A program made the translations under genes and the position numbers. The notes below the pieces were generated by a model. That model made no database searches, was not told the DNA's origin, and saw nothing but the letters and a program-made list of their open reading frames with translations. Positions 8,420 to 17,466 of a stretch of DNA of 64,000 nucleotides are shown piece by piece (the stretch's first letter is position 1; each line of letters begins with the position of its first letter). The stretch spans positions 2,666,001 to 2,730,000 of the forward strand of contig NZ_CP079946.1 of the NCBI RefSeq assembly GCF_019968905.1. Direction: 5' to 3'. The DNA comes from Corallococcus sp. EGB. GTDB lineage: Bacteria > Myxococcota > Myxococcia > Myxococcales > Myxococcaceae.

Positions 8420-8622
8420 GGCGATGCGTACCTCCCGCTTGCGCGTGATGACCGCACCCGGAAGCCTGGGGCCTGATGGCACGAAGACACCGCGTGGGAC
8501 CCATGGGAGGGGTTGGTCCCCCACGGCGTCCCGTGCCGCTCAGGCCCGGGCTTCCGGGCTGACACGGTGCAAGGTGCTCCCGCCATGTTCCGCGAAAATG
8601 TCCCGCACGTTACCGAATGTGT

Positions 8623-11600
8623 TCATTCGGCCGCGGTGCGGGCTTCCTGCGTCTGGCTTTGCATGTCCCCGGCGGCGCTTTCGGTGCTGCCCTCGAGCGC
8701 CAGGTAGATGTTGAACCAGGCCAGATAGGAGCGCCACGCCGGGTCGCGCTGCTCGATGAGGGCGCGCCGCGCCTGGCTCATCCGCTGGGGGACGTCGAAG
8801 GGCATGCGCGTCGTGTCCTCGGATTGCAGCTGCGCCGCGAACCAGAGCACGTCCAACTGGCCGGCATCGACGGGGGCGTGGGTGCGCGCCATCAACGAGT
8901 CCGCGTGCTCCAGCGCCTTGCCCAGCCACTGCGCCGCCTGTGCCGGGCTCCGGCGGTCCACGGCGTTCTCCGCCAGCCGCAGCTCCGCCAGCGTCACCGC
9001 GCGGATGTCCTCGTCGCGGTCCAGCTCGTCGAACTGCTCCAGGAACAGCGCGCGCCGCTGCTCCAATGCGCGGGCGGCGGCGTCCATGTGCCCGAGCCGG
9101 GTCTCCGCGTTGGCGCGCAGCCCGGAGGCGATGAGGCGATACGCGCGCTGGACGAACTTCGGCGTGGCGTGCGCCTGCTTCAGCGTGGCCTGCACGGCGG
9201 GCGTCGTCAGGTCCCGGTCCACCTGCTCCAGGTCCGCCAGCGCCCGCTGGGGTTGGTCCGCGCCCAGCGCCGCGGCGCAGCGGGCCAGCCTCAGCACCAG
9301 CCGGTTGCGCAGGCCCTCCGCGTCGCGGGGGCCGGCTTCGACGCCGGGCAGCGCGCGGTCATAGAGCGCCAGGGCCCGCTCGAACCGCCCCGCGGCCAGG
9401 TTGTAGAGCGCCGCCCGGTCCATCACCAACGGGAGGAACCGTTCCATCTTCGGCGTGGCCTCCACCACGGCCAGGGCCTTGTCCGCCGCCTGCGCGGCCT
9501 CCGCCTCGCGGTTGACGTGCAGGAGCGCCCGGGCTCGGGCCAGGGACACGGACAGTCCCGCGCCGTTGTCCGTGTAGGGCAGCTTGTCCCGCTCGTCGAG
9601 GTAGCCCAGGGCGATGTGGTGGTTGCCCACCTGCGTGTGCAGCAAGCCCAGCGCGCCCAGGAGCATCGCCCGGTAGCGCGCGTTGTTGCGCACCAGGTCC
9701 AGGGCGACCAGGTAGTGGCGGTTGGCGCGCTCGGCGGCCGCGGGGTTCTTGCCGCGCAGGAAGTCCTCGTGGTGGATGGCCCCCATGAGGGCCTGCGCCT
9801 CGCGCTGGTTCTTGAGCTCCGGCCAGGCCGCGCGCAGCTCCGCGAGCCCCGTCTTCACCGCCTGGGCATGGGCTTCGTCATCCAGCTTGGACAGCCGGCG
9901 CGTCGTCACGTAGGCCTTCACGAAGTGCGCGAGCGACTTCGCCTTGCCCGGGACGTCCGTGGAGACCTCCTGGATGATCACCTCCGGGGCGACGCCCGCG
10001 CGCAGGCGCAGGCTCATGGACTCGACGGCGCTCTCCAATGAGCCCGTCCGCCGGGTCACGAGGTCGAAGTCCGCGCGCGCTTCGTCCAACCGCTGCCGCG
10101 CCATGCGGCGGTAGGCGCGGCCCATCAGCGCGCGCCGGAACAGCCGCTCCGCCCGGCGACGCTCCTCGGTGCCCGCCGGGGCGTCGTCGACGTAGAGCGT
10201 CGCCAGGGCCTCCATGATTCCGTCCGCGCCCAGGCTCGCCGCGCGCTCGGCGGTGTCCTGCACCACCACGCGGCGGCGGAGCGGGTTCGTCTGTTGTTGG
10301 TAGAAGGCGACCAGGGCGTCACGGACGGGGCGGGGCGGGCGCTCCTCATGCAAGGCATTGACGCGGCGGCCCAGCTCCAGCGCGAACGCATACGGCGTCC
10401 CCGGGGCTTCAGCCGCGAGCGCCTGCGCCATGGCGGCGTCCGCCTCCGCGTAGCCGCGCCCCCGGTACAGCGCGCGGACGGCGGAGCGCGCGAAGTCGAG
10501 CTGGTCGTCCTCCTTGAAGATCTTGTTCTGGGAGAGCCGGCGCCCGGCGTCGACCAGCGCCTGCCGGTCGTCGAGCTCGCGGTAGAGCGCGTCCGCCTGT
10601 TCGTACCAGGCCTCCAGCACCGCGCGAGGCGTGGTGTCCGTCAGCTGGGCCGCTTCCAGCTCCTGCCGCGCGAGCGTGAAGGCGCCGGATGACTGCGCCA
10701 GCTCGCTGCGCACGACGTGTTGATAGACGGCGGAGGGCGGGCTGGGCGCGGCGGCCGGATCCAGGGTTGCCATGCGTTGGCGCTCCGCCTCCTGCAGCTC
10801 GTCCACCATGCGGCCCCGGTCCCGCTCCTTCAGGGCCTTCCGGTGGGCGATGAGCAGCCGCAGCGGTTCCGACAGCCCGGCGGTGGGAGGATCCTCCACC
10901 GTGGACATGTGACGCGCGTAGTAGTCCGCGGCGTCGAAGTCGCCGTAGGCCAGGTGCAGGTGGCTCAGGCGCATCAACAGCAGCCGGCGGAGCTTGGGCC
11001 GCTTCTCGAGCAGCATCCGCTGGCGATAGAGGATGAGCTGATCCGCGCGCCGGCCCACCATGCTCAGCTCTTCATTGAGCCGGGGCACGTCCCAGGCGCT
11101 GGGCACCTGGCCATCCAGTGGCAGCCGGTACACGTCCAGCGATTGGCCCCGGGAACAGGTCGTGACGAGCGACGCGGCGGTGGGAGAGGGGTACTCGCAG
11201 TTCCACGCCTCGCTGGTGAGCTGGTCAGGACTGGAGGCCGAGGCCTGCGCGGGCGCGTCGTCGCGCTCGGAGGGGAAGGGCACGCGGAACAGCACCCCGC
11301 TGTCGCTCGCGTCAATCACCCCGTCCCCGTTGGAGTCGGTGAAGAACTGCACCACGTACAGCGAGCGCCCGTCTCGCGCGAACACCGGCTGGCCGGTCTT
11401 CCCCGGGATGTCCAGCGTCAGCGGGACCGGGGCCGCGCCGGGGACATCCATCCGGACGGCCTCCAGGTGCGGCGCCGCTCGCGCCGCGAAGCCCGGCCCC
11501 ACCTCCTGCACGGAGCGCTGGACGGGGACGTACACCAGCCAGCGTCCGTCCGGAGAGAAGGTGGGGCTGGTCAGGTTGCGCTCGAGCATCGGCGTCACGC

Positions 11601-12102
11601 TCCACCGCGCTCCCAGCGCGACCTTCGACAACCGCAGGTCCCCCTGGATGGTCGCCCGGCTCACCAGGGCGATGTGCGTGTCGTCGATCCACTCCGCCTG
11701 GAGCGCGCTCGTCTCCTCCTCCAGACAGCGGCGCTCCTTCGCCTCCGGCAAGTCCCGTACGCACAGCTGGCCGCCGGCCTGGGTGCGGAAGGAGATGTAG
11801 AGCAGCTGTCTGCCATTGGGGCTGATGCGCGGCCACGTCACGTCCGCGCCCTCGTCGAAGAGGCGGCGCTCGCGGCCCTTCTCCAGGTCCTGGCTGAAGA
11901 TCTCCGTCGCGATGTCCCGGTTGGACACGAACAGCAGCTGGTTCTCGTCCGGCCCCAACTGCCCCAGGAACTGGTCCCCCATGCCGACGGTGAGCCGCTC
12001 GGGTACGACCATGCCTCCGTCGTTCTCGTCGTCCTGGGCCCGGGCGACGCCCGCGACGAGCACGACCAGGGCCAGCACCCAGGGGCCTCGGAAGCTCAGC
12101 AC
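8623..12102 (-). CDS. Secreted TolB-type beta-propeller plus TPR protein
   Basis: The 1159-residue product starts at GTG 12102 with a signal peptide (LSFRGPWVLALVVLVAGVARAQ). Residues of roughly 40-340 contain TolB/WD40-like blades (LLFVSNRDIATEIFSQDL, WPRISPNGRQLLYISF, SPTFSPDGRWLVYVPV, QPVFARDGRSLYVVQF). The remaining 800 residues are alpha-helical TPR-like repeats. It is probably a periplasmic scaffold that docks partner proteins. The start codon overlaps the stop of the preceding lipoprotein gene (GTGCTGA) and GGGGAG lies just upstream, showing translational coupling. It is the last gene of the operon begun by the AsmA-like gene, so a role in outer-membrane maintenance or intermembrane transport is a fair inference. 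Confidence 0.8.
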   Translation of the reverse strand: MLSFRGPWVLALVVLVAGVARAQDDENDGGMVVPERLTVGMGDQFLGQLGPDENQLLFVSNRDIATEIFSQDLEKGRERRLFDEGADVTWPRISPNGRQLLYISFRTQAGGQLCVRDLPEAKERRCLEEETSALQAEWIDDTHIALVSRATIQGDLRLSKVALGARWSVTPMLERNLTSPTFSPDGRWLVYVPVQRSVQEVGPGFAARAAPHLEAVRMDVPGAAPVPLTLDIPGKTGQPVFARDGRSLYVVQFFTDSNGDGVIDASDSGVLFRVPFPSERDDAPAQASASSPDQLTSEAWNCEYPSPTAASLVTTCSRGQSLDVYRLPLDGQVPSAWDVPRLNEELSMVGRRADQLILYRQRMLLEKRPKLRRLLLMRLSHLHLAYGDFDAADYYARHMSTVEDPPTAGLSEPLRLLIAHRKALKERDRGRMVDELQEAERQRMATLDPAAAPSPPSAVYQHVVRSELAQSSGAFTLARQELEAAQLTDTTPRAVLEAWYEQADALYRELDDRQALVDAGRRLSQNKIFKEDDQLDFARSAVRALYRGRGYAEADAAMAQALAAEAPGTPYAFALELGRRVNALHEERPPRPVRDALVAFYQQQTNPLRRRVVVQDTAERAASLGADGIMEALATLYVDDAPAGTEERRRAERLFRRALMGRAYRRMARQRLDEARADFDLVTRRTGSLESAVESMSLRLRAGVAPEVIIQEVSTDVPGKAKSLAHFVKAYVTTRRLSKLDDEAHAQAVKTGLAELRAAWPELKNQREAQALMGAIHHEDFLRGKNPAAAERANRHYLVALDLVRNNARYRAMLLGALGLLHTQVGNHHIALGYLDERDKLPYTDNGAGLSVSLARARALLHVNREAEAAQAADKALAVVEATPKMERFLPLVMDRAALYNLAAGRFERALALYDRALPGVEAGPRDAEGLRNRLVLRLARCAAALGADQPQRALADLEQVDRDLTTPAVQATLKQAHATPKFVQRAYRLIASGLRANAETRLGHMDAAARALEQRRALFLEQFDELDRDEDIRAVTLAELRLAENAVDRRSPAQAAQWLGKALEHADSLMARTHAPVDAGQLDVLWFAAQLQSEDTTRMPFDVPQRMSQARRALIEQRDPAWRSYLAWFNIYLALEGSTESAAGDMQSQTQEARTAAE

Positions 12103-12635
12103 TTCTTCTCTCCCCAGGTGCCGTCCTCGGCCTCCACCCAGCCGCCGCAGACGATGCCCTCCGCGTGCGCCTGGCGCCAGTTGCGGCGCAGCGTCTCCTC
12201 CGCCACGCCGGGGCGCACGGTGCGCATCCACTGCCACAGCTGGCGCCGGGCCCGGTTCACCCGCTCCACCAGGGCGGAGTCATCCGCGGACACGCGGCCG
12301 GCTGTGCACTGGCGGCGGGTGAGCACCAGCAGCCCGTCCTTGCCCTCGCCCACGCAGTGGCGCCGCACCAGGTCGTCCACGCGGTCCGCCTGCGTCTTTC
12401 CCAGGTTCTCCACCAGCGGCGGAGGCTGGATGCCCAGGTCCTCCAGCTGATTGGGCGTCAGCGGCACCGGCGTGGGGTTCATGCCCGCGCGCGCGAGCCG
12501 CTGCTCTACGTCCTGGTACGAGCCCGCTGCCTGCTCCTCAAGCGCGGTCGCGCGGTCCACCATGACGATCTCCGGCGCGCGGATGCACCCGGGAGCGGCG
12601 AGGGCGGCCACGAGCAGCAACCCACGGTGTGTCAT
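12096..12635 (-). CDS. Lipoprotein of the DUF1318/YdbL type
   Basis: The 179-residue protein has a lipoprotein signal (LLLVAALAAPGC, Cys17). The C-terminal part (LVERVNRARRQLWQWM, WRQAHAEGIVCGGWVEAEDGTW) resembles the conserved segment of DUF1318 proteins such as E. coli YdbL; the N-terminal part (PEIVMVDRATALEEQ) is specific. Its ATG overlaps the stop of the AsmA-like gene (ATGA), and its stop overlaps the start of the TolB-TPR gene, so the three are one translational unit. In E. coli ydbH (AsmA-like), ynbE (lipoprotein) and ydbL form an operon for lipid homeostasis between the membranes; this operon looks like its counterpart, with lipoprotein and YdbL combined in one gene. The family call is by eye. 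Confidence 0.68.
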   Translation of the reverse strand: MTHRGLLLVAALAAPGCIRAPEIVMVDRATALEEQAAGSYQDVEQRLARAGMNPTPVPLTPNQLEDLGIQPPPLVENLGKTQADRVDDLVRRHCVGEGKDGLLVLTRRQCTAGRVSADDSALVERVNRARRQLWQWMRTVRPGVAEETLRRNWRQAHAEGIVCGGWVEAEDGTWGEKKC

Positions 12636-15600
12636 GGCAGGGCCTCCGGAGGGGTCATGGAAGTGAGCATGCGGTCGACGATGGGGCCCAGGGGGATGCC
12701 TCGGATCTCATCGATGCTGACGAAGCGGGCCAGGCCGCCCATCGTGATGAGCAGGCTGCCGAAGCCCTGCTTGAAGCTCACGCGCACGTGCTGCGGATAG
12801 CCCAGGCTCAGCGCGTAGCGGACGCGGTTGGTGGCGGGGTCGGCGTGGCGCGGATCCTCCAGGTCGAGCAGGTCCAGCAGGTGCCGGTTGCCGATGCGCA
12901 GGATCTCCGCGCGCCCGTTGATGCTGCGGTCCCTGGCGGAGATGACCATGGCGGCGTTGCCGTCGAAGGGCTCGCCCCGCGAGGACTTCACGCCCGTCGC
13001 GCGCACGTGGGCCTCCAGCGTGGAGTTCCTGCCCTGATAGTCCAGCATGCACTGGCCGGTGACGCGTCCTCCGCGGATGCCCATCTCCAGCTGGCTCATG
13101 GAGAACACGTTCTGGTTGATGGCCAGGTTGCCCGCCAGCGGCGCGATGGTGACCCACGGCGTGGTGATGTTGTCCGCGGAGAGGAACCCGCTGCGCGTGA
13201 GCAGCGGGTGTTGATCCGCGAAGCGCAGCATCGAGTACGGATTGACGGTCAGGTCGTTGAGCAGCCGCACCCCGTCCGGGGAGACCTCCACGTTCTCCGT
13301 CAGCGGCACGTCGCCGTTGAGCGCCTCCACGATGATGCCGGACTCGGGCATCCGCACGTTCACGTTCTCCAGCTTGAGGCTGGAGAGGGTGCGGAAGACG
13401 GTCAGGTCGGGGGAGGCCACCCGGAAGTTCACCGTGGCCTTGCCGCTGCTCTCCAGCTGTCCGGGACGCGCGAGGTGGGCCAGGTCCTGCTCCAGCGAAC
13501 CCCGCATCCCCATGCGCTGCTGATCATTGCTCAGGTCGAGCCGCCCCTGGACCTTCAGCTGTGTCCGGGTGCCCCCGTTGGTCAGTTGCAGGCCCGGGAT
13601 GCGGATGACGCCGGTCGGGTTTCGCACGACGGAGAACGACGCCTCCACGTCCTGGACGGGGTAGGGCAGCGCGGGCTTCTGCTCCAGCGAGCGGAACTTG
13701 ATCAACTGCTTCAGCTCGATGTCGCCCTTCTCCCACTGGTCGGTGAAGGAGGCGGTGCTGTCGCTGGACAGCTCCGCGAAGGTCAGCCGGCGGTCGCTCA
13801 TGGCCACCGTGAGCTTCTCCACCGCCAGGGTCGTGTGGACGGTGCGGTTGGAGCCGTCGGCGTGCGACTCGGCCTGCCAGCGCAGCGCGGGGACGTTGAC
13901 GGTCTGGTCCGGATGCTTCCAGCGCACGCCGCGCAGGTCGACCTGCGCCGTGCCCTCGAAGTTCGCGCCGCGCGGAGGCATGGGGGCCAGTCGGAAGGTC
14001 CCGTCGGAGCCGAGGTGGGTGAGCACGCCGGTGAGGGTGCCATGCAGCTCGCCGGTCATCGCGAGCTTGGAGGTGTCCACCTCTGGGGGCACCTGCGCCT
14101 TCGCGAGGAGCGGTGACAGGGGACCGAGGGGCGGGAAGTCGCCCTTCACATCCACCCGGAGCGCGCGGGCCTTGCGGTCGAACGCCAGCGCCGCTTCGGC
14201 GGCGACCTTCAGGCCTGTCTGGCCGGTGAGGCCCAGGCGCAGCGAAGGCTTGCGGCGGTCGACGTCGAACGTCAGCGTCTGGTGTTGAACGCCCGCGTCG
14301 GTGTCTCCGATGCGCAGCCCTTCGAACTTCAGGTCCAGGGCGCCCTGGTGCTTCCACTCGTCTCCCTGGGACTTCAGCACCAGCGCGGCGCTCGCGGCCG
14401 ACACGTCGTCCCAGCCCGGCTTCTGCAGGCGCAGCTCTGTCTGGTGATCCACTCGCGGCGAGGGCGCGAAGAGCGCCGTCAGTCTGCCTTTGGAGGCCAG
14501 CGTCACGGCGAGCTGCTTCCAGGGGAGCCGTGCGGCGACATCATCCGGAATGAAGGGCCGTGCGGCGACGAGGTCCGGCGTCTGGACGTCGAGCGTGTAC
14601 GCCACGTCGTCGGTGCCCTTGGTGGCGTCCAGTGAGCCGTGCAGCGTGCCCACGTCCAGCTCCAGCCGTGCGCGGGCCTTGCTGAGGCGGGGCTCGTCCA
14701 TCGTGGGGAAGGCGTCCGTCACGTTCAGCTGCACGCGCGCGGGACCCTTCAGGACCTCGCGGCCCTCGGGAGAGAGGACGCGGAGGGTCTCCACGGGCAG
14801 GTCCGCCTTCATCGCGAATGGGGGCTTCGCGGTCAGGGGCGCCTGGAGTTGGAAGCCCAGGCGCTCGGCCATCGCGCGGTATCCGGACGCACGCACGTCC
14901 AGCGCATCCACCTTGGCGGACAGGGCCGCGTCTCCCGCGACACGGAGAGGTGATGCGAGGTCGGGCCGCAATTGACGCCCCGTCAGCTCGCCGGACGCCT
15001 TCGGCACGCGGAGCGGCGTGGCGCCTCCGACGTCCAGCCCCTGGAGCGCGAACGCGAGCCGCGCGGCCAGGCCCTGGGGCGCATCCGGAGTCGCGTTCAG
15101 GGAGATGCGCCCCTCGGCGAGCTCCACCCTGAGCGCCTCCTGCACGAAGAGGAGCTTCGCCACGTCGACGTCCAGCCCGAGCCGGCCCTGGGCTCCCAGT
15201 TGGGGCATGTCGCTGAGCGTGACCTCCTGGGCCTCCAGGTGCGCCTTGCCTCGCTCCAGGGAGAACGGGCGCAGGTCCGCGGGGATCCACTGCATCAGCC
15301 GTCCCAGGTCCACGTCCGCGAGGGCTCGCGTCAGGACGGGCGCGACCTCCCCTGTGTCCGACAGCACGACCTGGGCCCGCACCTCCGCGCTGTCGGCCAG
15401 CCGCGTGCGGTCCAGCTCCACGGTGGTGCGTTGTTTCTCGGCGTCGAACTTCGCCGTCACCGCGCCGTGCAGGAGCGAGCGGAGCGCGAAGCGCGAATCG
15501 AAGGACTGCCGCGCGACGTCCAGGTCCACCTTCACGCGGGCTGCGTCCCGGGTCGCTTCCACGGACAGCGCCAGCTCCAGCAGGGCCTCGGCGGCAGGCA

Positions 15601-16315
15601 CGGTCGGGGCTTCGCGGTTCAGCGTCAGCGCCAGCGGCTTCCCGCCCTGTCCCAGGTCCACGAGGAGCTTCCAGGCTGGGGCCTGGGGCTTCGCTTCGAT
15701 TCCCGCGTCCAGCCCGCGCAGGGACCAGCGGTCCACCACCGCGCCGCGCTGGACGCGGAGGTATGTCAGGGACACGTCCGACAGCCCGATGCTGCTGACG
15801 GGGAAGGGTGCGGCGAAGAGATCCGCGACCTGCCGCGAGGTGCCGGGGGCGGCTTCATCCACCGGTTCGGGCTCTGGGGGGCCGGTCAGGTTCGTGAGCG
15901 ACGTGGTGTCCTGGTCATCCGCCACCAGGACGATGTCCGCGTCGCGCACCGTCACGCTTGCCACCCGGACCGGGCCCTTCACCAGGGCTCCGAACGACCA
16001 CGCCACGTCCAACGTGCCGACGCGCAGGAAGTCGGGCGCGACGTCCTGGAACGGCGGCGGGGTTCGCACCACCAGGCCTTCCAGGCGCAGCCCCGAGAGC
16101 ACGTCGATGCGCGCCGTCTGGTAATCCAGCCGCACGTGCGTGGCCGCTTCCACCTGGGAGAGGACGTGCGGCTTCAGCCAGGGGTGGTCGAGGTGGTGCA
16201 GCGCGGTCACCCCCGCCACGAGCAGGAGGACGAGTGTCGCGAGGAGGAGCAGGGACGCGCCCGCGATGATTCGCGTCAACCGCCGACGAGGCCGTCCAGC
16301 ACCGGGGGAGTCCAT
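12632..16315 (-). CDS. AsmA-like (YdbH-type) large membrane-anchored protein
   Basis: The 1227-residue product has a basic N-terminus, one membrane anchor (residues about 15-38, IIAGASLLLLATLVLLLVAG) and then a very long periplasmic part rich in beta structure. The first 100 residues after the anchor (HPWLKPHVLSQVEAATHV, GLRLEGLVVRTPP, VASVTVRDADIVL) have the AsmA/TamB pattern of bridge-like lipid transfer proteins, which form a hydrophobic groove across the periplasm. The C-terminal region (GGSGRVTG-like GGRVTGQCMLDYQG, NRHLLDLLDLEDP) is like the dicarboxylate-type end of YdbH-like proteins. It is the first gene of a tightly overlapping operon with a YdbL-like lipoprotein and a TolB-TPR protein. 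Phospholipid movement to the outer membrane is the likely job, inferred from family. Confidence 0.78.
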   Translation of the reverse strand: MDSPGAGRPRRRLTRIIAGASLLLLATLVLLLVAGVTALHHLDHPWLKPHVLSQVEAATHVRLDYQTARIDVLSGLRLEGLVVRTPPPFQDVAPDFLRVGTLDVAWSFGALVKGPVRVASVTVRDADIVLVADDQDTTSLTNLTGPPEPEPVDEAAPGTSRQVADLFAAPFPVSSIGLSDVSLTYLRVQRGAVVDRWSLRGLDAGIEAKPQAPAWKLLVDLGQGGKPLALTLNREAPTVPAAEALLELALSVEATRDAARVKVDLDVARQSFDSRFALRSLLHGAVTAKFDAEKQRTTVELDRTRLADSAEVRAQVVLSDTGEVAPVLTRALADVDLGRLMQWIPADLRPFSLERGKAHLEAQEVTLSDMPQLGAQGRLGLDVDVAKLLFVQEALRVELAEGRISLNATPDAPQGLAARLAFALQGLDVGGATPLRVPKASGELTGRQLRPDLASPLRVAGDAALSAKVDALDVRASGYRAMAERLGFQLQAPLTAKPPFAMKADLPVETLRVLSPEGREVLKGPARVQLNVTDAFPTMDEPRLSKARARLELDVGTLHGSLDATKGTDDVAYTLDVQTPDLVAARPFIPDDVAARLPWKQLAVTLASKGRLTALFAPSPRVDHQTELRLQKPGWDDVSAASAALVLKSQGDEWKHQGALDLKFEGLRIGDTDAGVQHQTLTFDVDRRKPSLRLGLTGQTGLKVAAEAALAFDRKARALRVDVKGDFPPLGPLSPLLAKAQVPPEVDTSKLAMTGELHGTLTGVLTHLGSDGTFRLAPMPPRGANFEGTAQVDLRGVRWKHPDQTVNVPALRWQAESHADGSNRTVHTTLAVEKLTVAMSDRRLTFAELSSDSTASFTDQWEKGDIELKQLIKFRSLEQKPALPYPVQDVEASFSVVRNPTGVIRIPGLQLTNGGTRTQLKVQGRLDLSNDQQRMGMRGSLEQDLAHLARPGQLESSGKATVNFRVASPDLTVFRTLSSLKLENVNVRMPESGIIVEALNGDVPLTENVEVSPDGVRLLNDLTVNPYSMLRFADQHPLLTRSGFLSADNITTPWVTIAPLAGNLAINQNVFSMSQLEMGIRGGRVTGQCMLDYQGRNSTLEAHVRATGVKSSRGEPFDGNAAMVISARDRSINGRAEILRIGNRHLLDLLDLEDPRHADPATNRVRYALSLGYPQHVRVSFKQGFGSLLITMGGLARFVSIDEIRGIPLGPIVDRMLTSMTPPEALP

Positions 16316-16414
16316 GATGTTCCGTCGAGGCGACCGGCCCGCATCCTCCTACCATGCGGCGGAAGCGGCCTTCAATCCGAGGATGCCTCGCGTGCCGGGC
16401 GCCCGGAAACCGCC

Positions 16415-17191
16415 TCAACCGAAGCTGGACGAACTCATTCCCGCGGTGCCACCGGCCAGGGGCTTGTAGGGGAAGTAGAGGTGGCGCACGAAGCGGGTGA
16501 ACACGTGCTCCTCGTTCCACCGCTGACGGGCCATGCCGTACACGCCGGGGGCGCGCAGATCGCGCTCGGAGACTCCGGTGACGAACTCGCGCTCGCTGTA
16601 GATGGCGAAGACCTCGTCCACCGCCGCGCGGCTGCGGTACGTGCGGAGCATCGTGCGGTAGATGAGCTCGCTCTCCTTCTGCGTGAAGGCCAGCCCCTGG
16701 ATGGCGTGCGCCAGCTCGTGGAAGACGAGGTACTGCTCCGACTCCAGCCGGTCCTGTTTCAGCGCGATGCGGGCTCGGGGCCAGTCCGGGTGGTCCCAGA
16801 ACAGGCCCGCGGCCTGGGGGGACACCGCCCGTGGATAGCCGTACTTCACCAGCGTGTGCCCTGGGGGAATCAGCTCCACCGTCAGGGGGCGCGCGGCCTC
16901 CATCCGGGCGATGAGCTGGAGGTTCCCCGAGAGCTGCCTCACCACCTCGTCCTGCACCCGCTTCACCTGGGCCGCCGGGGCGCCGTACGGCTTGAGCTCC
17001 AGCTTCGCGCTCACCCAGGCGCGGGCTCGGGTGGGGCCTTCGGCGGGAGGACGGCCTGCACGTGACTCGAAGACGTCGCCTCCTTCCAGGAGGGTGAAGG
17101 CGCTCAGCGGCTGCTTGAGCCCGACCTCCGCCGCCAGCGGGGTGACGTCCGGCGTGGAGCCGTCCAGCGTCTCGTAGCGCTCGGGAGCCAT
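16415..17191 (-). CDS. Putative zincin-like protein with HExxH motif
   Basis: The 258-residue protein carries HELAHAIQG at residues 158-162 and onward, and a downstream stretch (AVDEVFAIYSEREFV) with acidic residues that could complete a gluzincin-type zinc site. It has no signal peptide. The N-terminal 60 residues mention only the low-complexity TLDGSTPDV region. Members of unnamed HELAH families are common in myxobacteria, but I cannot place this one. The gene follows the tiny Cys-rich lipoprotein gene by 5 bp and ends the operon that starts with the DUF4091-like protein. Peptidase activity is only inferred. Confidence 0.65.
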   Translation of the reverse strand: MAPERYETLDGSTPDVTPLAAEVGLKQPLSAFTLLEGGDVFESRAGRPPAEGPTRARAWVSAKLELKPYGAPAAQVKRVQDEVVRQLSGNLQLIARMEAARPLTVELIPPGHTLVKYGYPRAVSPQAAGLFWDHPDWPRARIALKQDRLESEQYLVFHELAHAIQGLAFTQKESELIYRTMLRTYRSRAAVDEVFAIYSEREFVTGVSERDLRAPGVYGMARQRWNEEHVFTRFVRHLYFPYKPLAGGTAGMSSSSFG

Positions 17192-17196
17192 GGGCT

Positions 17197-17457
17197 TCAG
17201 CCGCAGCGCTTCGCCTGCTGGTTGCAGGAGTCAGTGCAGGCCGGAGTCTGGGTGTCGGGCGTCAGGCGCTCCGCATGGCCCTGCACGGAGTCCGGCGGCT
17301 GCCGCGACCGGGGAGGTGCGGATCGTTGGCAGCTGTCGAGACAGGCATCGTACTGGTCACGGCAGTACGGCGTGAGCGTCGACGTGTCGAGGGTCGCGCA
17401 GCTGGCGAGCAGGGGCAGCGCAAGAGAGCGCAGGGCGATGCTACGGACAAGATGCAT
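17197..17457 (-). CDS. Tiny cysteine-rich lipoprotein
   Basis: The 86-residue product has a lipoprotein signal ending in LLASC (Cys at about residue 20). The mature part has two C-x3-C pairs (CRDQYDACLDSCQ and CTDSCNQQAKRC), a twin-CxxxC arrangement that often forms a disulphide-held helical hairpin. It lies 9 bp after the DUF4091-like gene and 5 bp before the HExxH gene, so it is part of that operon. Function is unknown. Confidence 0.7.
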   Translation of the reverse strand: MHLVRSIALRSLALPLLASCATLDTSTLTPYCRDQYDACLDSCQRSAPPRSRQPPDSVQGHAERLTPDTQTPACTDSCNQQAKRCG

Positions 17458-17466
17458 GCGCCGAGT

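Noticed and set aside
8617..12450. Very long plus-strand ORFs (474 and 577 codons) opposite the TolB-TPR gene
   Set aside because: Their translations are repetitive Arg/Val/Gln/His-rich strings without motifs; they arise from the reverse reading of GC-rich codons of the real gene.
14972..17065. 697-codon plus-strand ORF opposite the AsmA-like gene
   Set aside because: Same shadow effect; it crosses two real genes and the spacer between them and has no domain.
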